A stretch of DNA of 5,056 nt from Akkermansia muciniphila (GTDB lineage Bacteria; Pseudomonadota; Gammaproteobacteria; Burkholderiales; Burkholderiaceae_C): the NCBI GenBank assembly GCA_943327015.2, contig CALPVM020000184.1, positions 1 to 5,056 of the forward strand. The letters run 5' to 3'. A model generated the notes under the pieces. That model had not been told where the DNA came from. It made no database searches and worked only from the letters and a program-made list of their open reading frames with translations. Positions within the stretch are counted from its first letter, which is position 1, and the number at the start of each line of letters is the position of its first letter. Position numbers and translations under genes: made by a program. Shown piece after piece: positions 1-5,056 of this stretch.

Positions 1-902
1 AACGGGCCGCCACCCACACGGGTGCAGTAGGCTTTGGTAATACCCAAAATGTAATGCAACATGCCAGGTCCCACGCCCGCGCCCGCTGCTGCATTACCTG
101 CCACACAGTTGCTGGAGGTAACATAGGGGTAAGTGCCGTGGTCAACATCGAGTAAGGTGCCCTGTGCACCTTCAAACAGCAAATTGGCGCCTTTAGCATG
201 CGCGTCATTCAACTCGCGCGATACATCTGCCATCATCGGTTTGAGCAATTCAGCGTGCTGCATGGCCTGGGCATAGACAGCATCAAACTGCACCCTGCCC
301 TGCTGCATGAAAGGCTGCAATGCGGGGCCAAAGTCCAAATGGCTAGCGCCCAAATAGGTGTCAAGCACATGGTTATGCAAGTCGAGCAACTCGCGCAATT
401 TGGCTGCAAAGCGCTCAGGGTATTTGAGGTCTTGCACGCGCAGGGCACGGCGCGCAATTTTGTCTTCATAGGCGGGCCCGATGCCTCTGCCGGTGGTACC
501 GATTTTGGCGCTGCCGCCTTTTTCACGGAAAACCTCGCGCGCCAAGTCGATGGCCACATGGAACGGCAATATCAACGGGCAGGCTTCGCTAATACGCAGG
601 CGCGAGCGCACTTCGACACCGGCTTTTTCCAGGCCTTCGATTTCCTCCAGCAATTTGGAGGCGGACAAAACAACGCCGTTACCAATGTAGCAACGCACAC
701 CGGGACGCATGATGCCACTGGGAATCAGATGCAAGGCGGTTTTAACACCGTTAATAACCAAAGTGTGTCCGGCGTTGTGTCCGCCTTGAAAGCGCACCAC
801 GCCCTGCGCGGTTTCGGTGAGCCAGTCAACCAACTTGCCCTTGCCCTCGTCACCCCATTGGGTACCGACCACCACCACATTACGACCTTTGCTTGTATTC
901 AT
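1..902 (-). CDS. purA: Adenylosuccinate synthetase, N-terminal 300 residues (3' end outside window)
   Basis: This enzyme joins IMP and aspartate using GTP to give adenylosuccinate, the first committed step to AMP, in the cytoplasm. Translating from the ATG at 902-900 gives MNTSKGRNVVVVGTQWGDEG at the N-terminus. The family signature QWGDEGKGK lies at residues 15-23, with the catalytic Asp at 18. GGHNAGHT at 40-47 carries the catalytic His46. SEACPLIL is at 105-112, and the second signature GIGPAYEDK at 140-148 is followed by Arg151, the expected cross-subunit IMP-binding Arg. FEGAQGTLLDVDHGTYPYVTSS follows. The frame is open to the window edge, where it stops in RVGGGP; about 130-150 residues of the usual 430-450 are missing only because the window ends. 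The start lies 12 nt after the hisZ stop, with only a weak GAG-containing purine stretch ahead of it, so it is probably co-transcribed with hisZ. Identification is very secure. Confidence 0.98.
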   Translation of the reverse strand, partial: MNTSKGRNVVVVGTQWGDEGKGKLVDWLTETAQGVVRFQGGHNAGHTLVINGVKTALHLIPSGIMRPGVRCYIGNGVVLSASKLLEEIEGLEKAGVEVRSRLRISEACPLILPFHVAIDLAREVFREKGGSAKIGTTGRGIGPAYEDKIARRALRVQDLKYPERFAAKLRELLDLHNHVLDTYLGASHLDFGPALQPFMQQGRVQFDAVYAQAMQHAELLKPMMADVSRELNDAHAKGANLLFEGAQGTLLDVDHGTYPYVTSSNCVAGNAAAGAGVGPGMLHYILGITKAYCTRVGGGP

Positions 903-914
903 TTCAATCAATTC

Positions 915-2063
915 TCAATCAGCTTGCACCACCCATTGCCCCGCACTTTGCACCAAAGTACGATCGCAATGAAACTCGTCTATTTCACTTTCATGTCCGG
1001 GCAACACACACACCACGGTTTCTCCTTGCTGGCGTAACTGGGCTATAGCTGCTCGCAAGTCGGCGTTCTCGCCCCACGGCGCACGAATAGCTGCACGCAA
1101 TGGTCGCACGGGTAATACACCGGGGAGCGCTTTCAAATCCAGACTAAAACCAACTGCAGGCCGATTACGCCCGAATACAGCCCCCACCGCGTCGTAGCGA
1201 CCACCTCGCGCCAGTGCATCAGTTGCACCGGCAGCATAAATGGCAAAGCGCGTACCGCTGTAGTAGCCGTATCCGCCCAAGTCGGACAAATCAACTGTGA
1301 TGCGGCTACCCTGCATGTGCCCGGCAAGCCACTTGAGCTGGGTCAAGGCTTGCTGCACTAATGGCAGCGCAGGCAAAGCGGTGTGTGCTTCATCCAAAAC
1401 AGCGACATCTCCATACAACTGCAAAAGTTGTTGCAATGCGTCAGAGGTTTGCTTGGGACTGTTGCGCGTGAGTGAACGCAGTTCGCTGGCATCCTTTGCA
1501 GCTAATGCCAAGTGCACCTGCTCACGCAAAGTTGCGTCCATGCCGGCTTCTTGTGCAATGGCCTGTACGATGCGGGCATCGGCCAAATCAATGGATATAG
1601 ATTGCACCCGTGCGGTCTGCAAACAGTCTTGTGCTAGCGACAAGATTTCGAGGTCGGCCTCCAAGCCGCTGTGTCCATAAATTTCGGCACCTAGCTGCAA
1701 AGGTTCACGGGTAGCACGCGGGGCTCCGGGGCGCGTGTGCAACACGGGGCCGCAGTAGCACAGGCGCGTTACACCCTGGCGGTTCAATAAATGAGCGTCA
1801 ATACGCGCCACCTGAGGTGTGGAATCCGCCCGCAAACCGAGGGTTCGACCCGATATTTGATCCACTAATTTGAAGGTTTGTATATCCAAGGCTTTGCCGG
1901 TACCGGAAAGCAAAGATTCCAAATGCTCCAAAAGTGGAGGCATAACTAATTCATAGCCATAACACCGCGCTTTGTCCAGCAAATCGCGGCGTACTTCTTC
2001 GATGTGCCTTGCTTCGGACGGCAAGACATCAGCAATATGATCCGGCAGGACCCAAGCAGACAT
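915..2063 (-). CDS. hisZ: ATP phosphoribosyltransferase regulatory subunit HisZ
   Basis: HisZ is a catalytically inactive paralogue of histidyl-tRNA synthetase that assembles with short-form HisG to make the active, histidine-inhibited ATP phosphoribosyltransferase, the first step of histidine synthesis. The 382-residue product has the class II synthetase fold: motif 1 region around residues 30-50 (YGYELVMPPLLEHLES), a GLRADSTPQVARI segment at 76-88, a motif 2-like stretch at 100-130 (RLCYCGPVLHTRP, then TREPLQLGAEIYG), and a motif 3-like stretch at 285-310 (ARGGRYDAVGAVFGRNRPAVGFSLDL). GGYGYYSG at 263-270 stands where true HisRS has its histidine-binding LDYY-type motif. The protein is shorter than HisRS (about 420-430) and lacks a normal anticodon-binding domain, which favours HisZ over HisS. 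I chose the ATG at 2063 because MSAWVLPDHIADVLPSE is the usual family N-terminus; an in-frame TTG three codons upstream (2072) is possible but less likely. No clear Shine-Dalgarno precedes either start. Confidence 0.95.
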   Translation of the reverse strand: MSAWVLPDHIADVLPSEARHIEEVRRDLLDKARCYGYELVMPPLLEHLESLLSGTGKALDIQTFKLVDQISGRTLGLRADSTPQVARIDAHLLNRQGVTRLCYCGPVLHTRPGAPRATREPLQLGAEIYGHSGLEADLEILSLAQDCLQTARVQSISIDLADARIVQAIAQEAGMDATLREQVHLALAAKDASELRSLTRNSPKQTSDALQQLLQLYGDVAVLDEAHTALPALPLVQQALTQLKWLAGHMQGSRITVDLSDLGGYGYYSGTRFAIYAAGATDALARGGRYDAVGAVFGRNRPAVGFSLDLKALPGVLPVRPLRAAIRAPWGENADLRAAIAQLRQQGETVVCVLPGHESEIDEFHCDRTLVQSAGQWVVQAD

Positions 2064-2071
2064 AGGTTTCA

Positions 2072-2095
2072 AGAATCTGTTAAAACAAGGATTCT
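2072..2095. repeat. Short inverted repeat in the hisZ leader
   Basis: AGAATC (2072-2077) and GATTCT (2090-2095) form perfect 6-base arms around a 12-base AT-rich loop, and one arm overlaps the candidate -10 hexamer. The stem is too weak and lacks the U-run geometry for an intrinsic terminator. It might be an operator-like site or simply chance in AT-rich sequence. Confidence 0.2.
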
Positions 2096-2119
2096 AATAG
2101 GCTTGCGCTCCGGTTTCAG
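2091..2119 (-). promoter_or_regulatory. Possible weak promoter for hisZ-purA
   Basis: In the 52-nt gap before hisZ, minus-strand TAGAAT (2096-2091) matches the -10 consensus at five of six positions. It has CTGAAA (2119-2114, four of six) 17 bases upstream, overlapping the stop of the DUF2065 gene. A start near 2084 would give a leader of about 20 nt to the hisZ ATG at 2063. This is the only gap in the gene cluster wide enough to separate hisZ-purA expression from hflKC, but the evidence is sequence match alone. Confidence 0.25.
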
Positions 2120-2310
2120 GATGTAAGGAACCAAATAAGAACCAAACCCGTCAAAATACTGAATAAACCGAAAAAGCGTATCTGGCCGTCGTTCATTTGT
2201 AGCAGTTGGGCAAACATGCGTCGCCAACCAGCTGGCGACGCAAAAGGAAATAAACCTTCAAACACCAACACCAGCGCTACAGCCAGCCAAAGCGTATCAG
2301 CGTCCATCAT
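2116..2310 (-). CDS. yjeT: DUF2065 (YjeT-like) small inner-membrane protein
   Basis: This 64-residue protein has two predicted membrane helices, about residues 6-25 (TLWLAVALVLVFEGLFPFAS) and 45-62 (FFGLFSILTGLVLIWFL). They are joined by a short polar loop with WRRMFAQLLQMNDGQIR, so it should be a hairpin in the inner membrane. Length, the EGLFPF motif and the position directly after hflC match the DUF2065 family, whose E. coli member YjeT lies between hflC and purA. Its function is unknown; conserved linkage suggests, but does not show, a link to HflKC. Its ATG overlaps the hflC stop by one base (TAATG), pointing to translational coupling. A second ATG follows at once (2307), and family members often begin M-D, so the true start may be three bases downstream. 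Confidence 0.9.
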   Translation of the reverse strand: MMDADTLWLAVALVLVFEGLFPFASPAGWRRMFAQLLQMNDGQIRFFGLFSILTGLVLIWFLTS

Positions 2311-3212
2311 TATTTTTTGGCAGCCGCCGCACCTGATCCACCATTGCGAAATACCTTAAAGAACTCAGAAGATGCCGGATCCAACACCATCACATCACTC
2401 TTGCTGGCAAAGCTAGACTTATAGGCCTCCAAACTGCGATAAAACTGGGCAAACTGCGGATCACGTCCAAACGCTTCAGCATAAATACGGGCAGCCTCAG
2501 CATCGCCCTCACCCTTGATTTTCTGGGCATCACGGTAGGCGTTGGCAATAGCGATTTCACGCTGCTTATCGGCATCGGCTCTGATTTTTTCGCCCTCCGC
2601 TGCACCCGTGGAGCGTAACTCGTTTGCAACGCGCTTACGCTCAGCTTCCATGCGGCGGTAAACAGACTCGGTAATGGCTTCTACGTAGTCTATGCGGGTA
2701 ATACGAACATCAACGACATCGACACCCCACGGCTTGTCACCGCGCACTTTTTCCAACACTTCAGTCTTGACGTCGGACATCAATTGCTCACGTTTGAGAG
2801 AAAGCAACTCTTTCACTGTACGCTTGTTGATTTCCTCTTGAAACGCATTACGCACCACGCGGTTTAGCTGGTTGGCACCCGCTGTTTCGTTTAAGCCGAC
2901 ATTACGGATGTACTCGCCTGGCTCGGTAATGCGCCATCGCACATACCAGTCAATGACCACACGCTGCTTTTCAGCGGTCAGCATCGGTTCAGCGTCCGAG
3001 CTGTCCAAGGTTAACAAACGTTTGTCAATGTACGACACGTTTTGAAAAGGGGGCGGCAGCTTGATGTTCAAGCCCGGCTCGGTAATCACTTCCTTGATCT
3101 GCCCGAGGGCGTAGACCACACCAAACTGACGCTGATCAACAACAAATAGAGTTGAGCTTGCCAGTGTTATAAGAAGAAAAATGGACGAAAAAATAAAACC
3201 AATACGATTCAT
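2310..3212 (-). CDS. hflC: HflC, SPFH-domain modulator of FtsH protease
   Basis: HflC pairs with HflK in a large cage-like complex of the inner membrane that encloses and modulates the AAA+ protease FtsH, with the bulk of both proteins in the periplasm. The 300-residue product has an N-terminal uncleaved anchor at about residues 4-25 (IGFIFSSIFLLITLASSTLFVV), then the SPFH/band-7 domain: VDQRQFGVVYALGQI at 25-39, EPGLNIKLP at 45-53, and DWYVRWRI at 88-95. A charged Ala/Glu-rich helical segment with ERKRVANELRSTGAAEGEKI spans about 185-245. LEAYKSSFASKSDVMVLDP and EFFKVFRN near the C-terminus are typical of HflC, followed by a short Gly/Ala/Lys tail. It is somewhat shorter than the E. coli protein (about 334). 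The ATG at 3212 has a good AGGAG six bases upstream that overlaps the hflK stop, and the stop overlaps the next gene. Very secure. Confidence 0.97.
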   Translation of the reverse strand: MNRIGFIFSSIFLLITLASSTLFVVDQRQFGVVYALGQIKEVITEPGLNIKLPPPFQNVSYIDKRLLTLDSSDAEPMLTAEKQRVVIDWYVRWRITEPGEYIRNVGLNETAGANQLNRVVRNAFQEEINKRTVKELLSLKREQLMSDVKTEVLEKVRGDKPWGVDVVDVRITRIDYVEAITESVYRRMEAERKRVANELRSTGAAEGEKIRADADKQREIAIANAYRDAQKIKGEGDAEAARIYAEAFGRDPQFAQFYRSLEAYKSSFASKSDVMVLDPASSEFFKVFRNGGSGAAAAKK

Positions 3213-3218
3213 GTGCAG

Positions 3219-3223
3219 CTCCT
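3219..3223 (-). promoter_or_regulatory. Shine-Dalgarno of hflC overlapping the hflK stop codon
   Basis: AGGAG lies six bases before the hflC ATG, and its first two bases belong to the TAG stop of hflK (TAGGAG). It is the only strong ribosome binding site in the window. The overlap implies that ribosomes ending hflK translation are positioned to begin hflC, which suits two proteins that assemble together. The match and spacing are seen directly; coupling is inferred. Confidence 0.8.
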
Positions 3224-4598
3224 AGCGCGAATCACGTTCACGGATACGTGCCGCATCACGGCTACGCGCATCATTGTTTTGGCCATTGGCAAATGGCAGA
3301 GGTGCCACGGGTGCAGGGGCGGACGATGTGTCACCACTTGTTGCAGGAGGAGCACCATTTGCCTGAAGTAACTTTTCCAGTGGCAAGTACAACAGACTCG
3401 AACCCTGGCGCGACTCAACCAAAACCTTGGTCACGTTGCCGTAAATTTGCTGCATAGTGTCGAGGTACATACGGTCACGCATGACCTGCGGTGCTTTTTG
3501 GTACTCGGCATAAATGGAACGGAAACGTTGCGCGTCACCTTGTGCTTGTGCAACCACACGGGCTTTGTAGGCTTCCGCCTCTTCTTTCAGGCGCGAAGCG
3601 GAACCGACTGCACGCGGCACCACATCGTTAGCATAGGCTTGCGCCTCATTTTTTGCGCGCTCACGCTCCTGCCCTGCTTTAAGTACATCGTCAAACGAGG
3701 CTTGCACTTGCTCCGGGGGGCGCACTCCGCCTTGTTGCAAGTTGATGCCCACAATTTCAACGCCGACTTTGTAGCGATCCAGAATGGTTTGCATCAGGGC
3801 CCGTACACGCGGGGCAATCTGGTCGCGCTCCTCGGACAAGGCTGCGTCCATCTTCATTTTACCCAGCACTTCACGTACCGACGTTTCGGCTGCTTGCACC
3901 ACGGCATCGCTCGGATTTTTGCTTTCAAACAAAAAGGCACGTGCGTCGCTTAGGCGGTATTGCACCGCAAACTTAATATCGAGAATATTTTCGTCTTCGG
4001 TCAGCATGGCTGATTCTTTGAGTCCAGTGGCTTTTAGAACTGCATCACGACCCACATCAACCGAGCGGATTTGCGTAACAAAAACAAGCTCATGGCGCTG
4101 AATAGGGTACGGTAGGCGCCAATTAAAACCAGCGTTCACCGTGGTCTTGTATTTACCAAACTGGGTAATAACCGCTTGCTGACCCTCTTGAACGATAAAA
4201 AAACCGGTGCTGAGCCAAATGAGCGCTACAACCAAACCCACCACCGCCAAACCGATACCGGCACCCTGCATATTGGGCTGAAAACCGCCAGGACCACCAT
4301 TGCCACCAGGTGGTTTGGAGGAACCCCCAAATAACCCGCCGAGTTTTTGATTGAAATCGCGCCACAGTTCATCCAGATCGGGTGGACCAGACTGTGTTGA
4401 CCCACGCGGACGCTGGGGCGGTTGCTGAGGTGGCTGCTGCGGTTGTTCTGGCTGAGAGGCATCGCGCGGCGGCTCAGACGCCCCTGAAGGCGACGCGCCT
4501 GCATCATCCCTACCCCATTTGGAGTCGTTCAGGTTAAACATATTTCGCAGCCAGAGCGGCCAAGCCGGGCGTTTTAAAGCTTGCATTGAAATTTTCAT
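3222..4598 (-). CDS. hflK: HflK, SPFH-domain modulator of FtsH protease
   Basis: HflK is the partner of HflC in the membrane complex that controls access of membrane proteins to FtsH. The 458-residue reading has a cytoplasmic N-terminal region of about 112 residues that is rich in Pro, Gln and Gly. It includes the family segment FNLNDSKWGR (21-30), a PQ-rich run (50-64), GPPDLDELWRDFNQKLGGLFGG (71-92) and a Gly-rich linker (97-105). A single membrane helix follows at about 113-135 (AGIGLAVVGLVVALIWLSTGFFI), then the SPFH domain from VQEGQQAVITQFGKY (136-150), with LTEDENILDIKFAVQYR at 199-215 and the NLQQGGVRPPEQVQASFDDV region at 286-305. A long charged helical segment covers about 305-365, and the last 45 residues are low-complexity. 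The start is unsure: the ATG codons at 4598, 4586 and 4541 all lack a Shine-Dalgarno, and 4541 (MFNLND) also fits the family. The function call is secure. Confidence 0.95.
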   Translation of the reverse strand: MKISMQALKRPAWPLWLRNMFNLNDSKWGRDDAGASPSGASEPPRDASQPEQPQQPPQQPPQRPRGSTQSGPPDLDELWRDFNQKLGGLFGGSSKPPGGNGGPGGFQPNMQGAGIGLAVVGLVVALIWLSTGFFIVQEGQQAVITQFGKYKTTVNAGFNWRLPYPIQRHELVFVTQIRSVDVGRDAVLKATGLKESAMLTEDENILDIKFAVQYRLSDARAFLFESKNPSDAVVQAAETSVREVLGKMKMDAALSEERDQIAPRVRALMQTILDRYKVGVEIVGINLQQGGVRPPEQVQASFDDVLKAGQERERAKNEAQAYANDVVPRAVGSASRLKEEAEAYKARVVAQAQGDAQRFRSIYAEYQKAPQVMRDRMYLDTMQQIYGNVTKVLVESRQGSSLLYLPLEKLLQANGAPPATSGDTSSAPAPVAPLPFANGQNNDARSRDAARIRERDSR

Positions 4599-4612
4599 GT
4601 GGTTATGGGTGG

Positions 4613-4641
4613 TATATAAGATCGCTATTGTGCCGAATCAA
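4613..4641 (-). promoter_or_regulatory. Candidate sigma70-type promoter for hflK-hflC, overlapping the hflX stop
   Basis: On the minus strand TTGATT (4641-4636) and TATATA (4618-4613) are separated by exactly 17 bases. Each hexamer matches the consensus at four of six positions. The -35 overlaps the hflX TGA stop. Transcription would begin near 4606, leaving only about 8 nt before the ATG at 4598, or about 65 nt before the alternative ATG at 4541. Such matches can arise by chance in an AT-rich gap, so this is a candidate for an internal operon promoter and no more. Confidence 0.35.
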
Positions 4642-5056
4642 GTAGCCACCCCAGAAAAACGAGGGTCTTCCGTGGGTGACTGATTGTGCTCCACATGCGA
4701 TAAAACTATGTGTGCCAACTGTTGGCGCAGAGCAGGCAAGCCGGTTAGATCGTGGGCACTGACAAAAATTCTAGGCGTTTGAATGCCATCTATTTCGTAA
4801 ACATCCTGCATTTTTATTGGTTTAGATTCGGGCTCCAACGCATCCCATTTATTAAACACCAAAAGTTGGGGAATATGGTCTGCACCGATTTCTGCCAATA
4901 CACGTTGCACTTGAGCAATTTGTTCCGGATATTGCGAGTTGGCTGCATCCACCACATGCAGCAACAGATCGGCATCAATGGCTTCTTGCAGGGTAGCCTG
5001 AAAAGCATCTACCAAGCCATGCGGCAAATCGCGGATAAAACCTACCGTATCTGATA
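4638..5056 (-). CDS. hflX: HflX GTPase, C-terminal 138 residues (5' end outside window)
   Basis: HflX is a GTPase of the Obg-HflX superfamily that binds the 50S subunit and splits stalled or heat-damaged ribosomes. Only the 3' part is present, so the frame enters the window already open and no start codon belongs to it. The visible part begins within the G domain at SDTVGFIRDLPHGLVDAFQA, where DTVG is the G3 (Walker B) motif. LLLHVVDAAN follows, then the G4 motif NKWD at 4842-4853 and a G5-like VSAHDLTGL around 4760. After a short amphipathic helix (LPALRQQLAHIVL) it ends in an unconserved polar tail. The N-terminal HflX domain and the P-loop are upstream of the window. It lies 39 nt before hflK, as in E. 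coli, where hflX-hflK-hflC are co-transcribed. Internal TTG codons could be misread as a start, but the homology continues upstream of them. Confidence 0.96.
   Translation of the reverse strand, partial: SDTVGFIRDLPHGLVDAFQATLQEAIDADLLLHVVDAANSQYPEQIAQVQRVLAEIGADHIPQLLVFNKWDALEPESKPIKMQDVYEIDGIQTPRIFVSAHDLTGLPALRQQLAHIVLSHVEHNQSPTEDPRFSGVAT

Noticed and set aside
198..1037. 279-codon open reading frame on the plus strand, crossing the purA start and the end of hisZ
   Set aside because: It is antisense to purA, whose minus-strand translation matches adenylosuccinate synthetase throughout. The plus-strand product resembles no family I know, and its length reflects codon bias of the opposite strand.
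1297..1680. 127-codon Cys/Ser/Ala-rich open reading frame on the plus strand
   Set aside because: The composition is typical of reading the complement of an Ala/Leu/Gln-rich gene (hisZ); it has no family resemblance.
915..2063. Annotation as histidyl-tRNA synthetase (hisS)
   Set aside because: It is shorter than HisRS, lacks a normal anticodon-binding domain, and has GGYGYYSG in place of the expected histidine-binding motif. Its N-terminus is that of HisZ.
2073..2100. Intrinsic terminator between the DUF2065 gene and hisZ
   Set aside because: The only stem has six AT-rich base pairs with a 12-base loop and no GC-rich stem followed by a U-run.
3447..3953. 168-codon open reading frame on the plus strand
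   Set aside because: It is antisense to the SPFH domain of hflK, with no recognisable domain and no ribosome binding site. It is a shadow of hflK codon use.
4638..5027. hflX read as a complete 129-residue gene starting at TTG 5027
   Set aside because: The same frame continues upstream with DTVGFIRD, the G3 motif of HflX, so the gene is cut by the window edge and not a short gene.
4752..5054. 100-codon plus-strand open reading frame at the right end
   Set aside because: It lies wholly antisense to the G domain of hflX, which carries clear G3 and G4 motifs.

Overview
The window is a compact stretch of bacterial chromosome with every gene on the minus strand. Read in the direction of transcription (high to low coordinates), the order is hflX (3' part only), hflK, hflC, a small yjeT-like membrane protein gene (DUF2065), hisZ and purA (5' part only). 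Spacing is very tight: 39 nt between hflX and hflK, 9 nt between hflK and hflC, a 1-nt overlap between hflC and the DUF2065 gene, 52 nt before hisZ, and 12 nt before purA. There is no gene-free stretch above 60 bases and no sign of a mobile element, RNA gene, CRISPR array or strong terminator.

The gene order is that of the proteobacterial hfq-hflX-hflKC-yjeT-purA locus, with hisZ placed between yjeT and purA. A hisZ at this position and its N-terminal sequence (MSAWVLPDHIADVLPSEARH) fit a betaproteobacterium, probably of the order Burkholderiales and perhaps Comamonadaceae-like. This assignment is inference from remembered family sequences, not from a search.

The left part (1-902) encodes the first 300 residues of adenylosuccinate synthetase (AMP synthesis). 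Positions 915-2063 encode HisZ, the regulatory subunit of the short-form ATP phosphoribosyltransferase (first step of histidine synthesis). Positions 2116-2310 encode the 64-residue DUF2065 protein. Positions 2310-4598 encode HflC and HflK, which form the membrane-anchored SPFH complex that binds the FtsH protease. The right end (4638-5056) is the C-terminal part of the ribosome-associated GTPase HflX.

The genes therefore combine membrane-protein quality control and ribosome rescue with two nucleotide-linked biosynthetic enzymes. PurA and the HisZ/HisG enzyme both sit around the purine pool, since ATP is a substrate of HisG and AICAR from the histidine pathway feeds back into purine synthesis. 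This is an ordinary conserved housekeeping region. I see no undescribed system. The points worth checking are the hisZ insertion, the unclear hflK start with a possible promoter inside the end of hflX, and the translational-coupling junctions.
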